Below, one piece after another: positions 63,214-64,000 of a stretch of DNA of 64,000 nucleotides. The position numbers and the translations under genes were made by a program. The stretch is from Pseudomonas sp. KU26590. Its GTDB lineage: Bacteria > Pseudomonadota > Gammaproteobacteria > Pseudomonadales > Pseudomonadaceae. Position 1 is the first letter of the stretch; each line of letters starts with the position of its first letter. A model generated the notes under the pieces. That model saw only the letters and a program-made list of their open reading frames with translations. It searched no databases and was not told the DNA's origin. The DNA lies in contig NZ_CP110644.1 in NCBI RefSeq assembly GCF_026153515.1, positions 2,509,501 to 2,573,500 on the forward strand. Reading direction: 5' to 3'.

Positions 63214-64000
63214 ATGTTCAGACCTCTTTTTGTATTCATCGGCACGCGCTACACCCGTGCAAAGCGCCGTAATCATTTTGTCTCCTTCATTTCCCTGACG
63301 TCGATGATCGGCCTCGCCCTGGGCGTGGTCGTGATGATCGTCGTGCTCTCGGTCATGAACGGCTTCGACCATGAGATGCGCACCCGCGTGCTGGGCATGG
63401 TGCCCCACGCCACCATCGAGTCCGGCGAGCCGATCAATGACTGGCAGGCCCTGGCTGCCCGCGTCAAACAGAACAAACAGGTTGAAGCCGTTGCGCCGTT
63501 CACCCAGATGCAAGGCCTGCTGACCAACAACGGCAATGTGCAGAAGATCCTGCTCAATGCCATCGACCCGGCGCAGGAGCGCAAGGTGTCGATCATCGAC
63601 GGCTTCATGAAGCAGGGCAGTCTTGACGATCTGGTCGCGGGCGGCTTCGGCGTGGTGATCGGCGACAAGGCCGCGACCAAGCTCGGTGTCGGAATGGGCG
63701 ACAAAGTCACCTTCGTCTCCCCTGAAGTCACCGTGACACCTGCCGGCATGTTCCCGCGCATGAAGCGCTTCACCGTGGTCGGCATCTTTCATGTCGGCGC
63801 CGGCGAGCTGGACGGCTACCTGGGCGTCACCAATCTGCAGGATCTGGCGCGCCTGCACCGCTGGAAGCCGGATCAGGTGCAGGGCTTGCGCCTGAAATTC
63901 ACCGATCTGTTCAAGGCGCCACGCACGGCATATGAAATCGCCCAGAACCTCGGCGAGCACCAGTATTACTCCCGCGACTGGACGCGCACCCACGGCAACC
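63214..64000 (+). CDS. lolC: Lipoprotein-releasing system permease, LolC/LolE family (truncated by the window)
   Basis: The visible 262 residues match the N-terminal half of LolC/LolE. The sequence begins FRPLFVFIGTRYTRAKRRN, followed by a first membrane helix with SMIGLALGVVVMIVVLSVMNG at about residues 29-49 and the periplasmic domain (GMVPHATIESGEPINDWQAL and GVVIGDKAATKLGVGMGD). With LolD it extracts lipoproteins from the inner membrane. The C-terminal three helices lie beyond the window. LolC and LolE cannot be told apart without the downstream genes. The ATG at 63214 has no obvious Shine-Dalgarno. Confidence 0.88.
   Translation, partial: MFRPLFVFIGTRYTRAKRRNHFVSFISLTSMIGLALGVVVMIVVLSVMNGFDHEMRTRVLGMVPHATIESGEPINDWQALAARVKQNKQVEAVAPFTQMQGLLTNNGNVQKILLNAIDPAQERKVSIIDGFMKQGSLDDLVAGGFGVVIGDKAATKLGVGMGDKVTFVSPEVTVTPAGMFPRMKRFTVVGIFHVGAGELDGYLGVTNLQDLARLHRWKPDQVQGLRLKFTDLFKAPRTAYEIAQNLGEHQYYSRDWTRTHGN

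Overview
The window is chromosomal DNA of a Pseudomonas, most likely of the fluorescens/syringae side of the genus. The evidence is the protein content (a 358-residue HPPD nearly identical to the P. fluorescens enzyme, a CsrA/RsmE-type regulator, a long Gap-2 type GAPDH, SthA, a 228-residue-class isonitrile hydratase), the high GC with strong GC3 bias, and the many Pseudomonas-type REP/BIME palindromes (variants of GTAGGAGCSSGCTTGCYSGC and of GTAGGACCGGCTTTAGCCGG) between genes. No rRNA, tRNA, IS transposase, phage gene or CRISPR array was seen. The last gene (lolC/E type) runs off the right edge.

Layout. 1-5.7 kb: a small membrane-anchored protein, a 900-bp AT-rich gap, a flavin oxidoreductase, a ketopantoate-reductase-family protein, a secreted M20 carboxypeptidase and a YdcH protein. 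5.9-10 kb: csrA (RsmE-like), then the gluconate module gntK-gntT with divergent LacI-type gntR and three copies of a GACAGCGCTACC-type operator. 10.3-18 kb: the complete glycolate block glcDEF-glcG-glcB with divergent activator glcC. 18.1-23.7 kb: lower tyrosine/homogentisate catabolism (maiA, hpd, hmgR, hmgA, fahA); maiA and hmgA carry the same three-half-site operator. 23.9-27.6 kb: a D-amino-acid deacylase operon (GntP permease, RpiR regulator, deacylase). 27.6-28.6 kb: a REP array. 28.6-34.9 kb: a frameshifted GlxA-type regulator beside isonitrile hydratase inhA, a TetR/metallo-beta-lactamase-fold pair with an operator palindrome, an unannotated-size 51-residue protein, a Rieske-flavoprotein fusion and a GFA protein. 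35-44 kb: an MCP with a FliA-type promoter, an AGE-family sugar isomerase, exonuclease III, an AbrB-family membrane protein with divergent LysR, a nucleoside deoxyribosyltransferase, and a FAN1-type nuclease. 44.3-44.6 kb: a highly structured repeat rich in GGA motifs. 44.6-53 kb: mfd, a CsiV-family protein and a SWIM-SNF2 helicase in one unit, and gap on the other strand. 53-60 kb: a tandem BIME array bracketed by inverted terminators, an MHS-family symporter and a 1539-residue toxin-like protein, lying between gap and sthA. 60-64 kb: core genes sthA, glycerophosphodiester phosphodiesterase, PilZ protein, lolC/E.

Most of the window is catabolic or core DNA whose local regulators and operators can be read from sequence. 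The least explained parts are the giant protein at 55.3-60.0 kb, the structured GGA-rich repeat at 44.3-44.6 kb, the inverted-terminator/REP block after gap, and the broken regulator beside inhA. All assignments are by reading the sequence and recalled family features; no database search was run.
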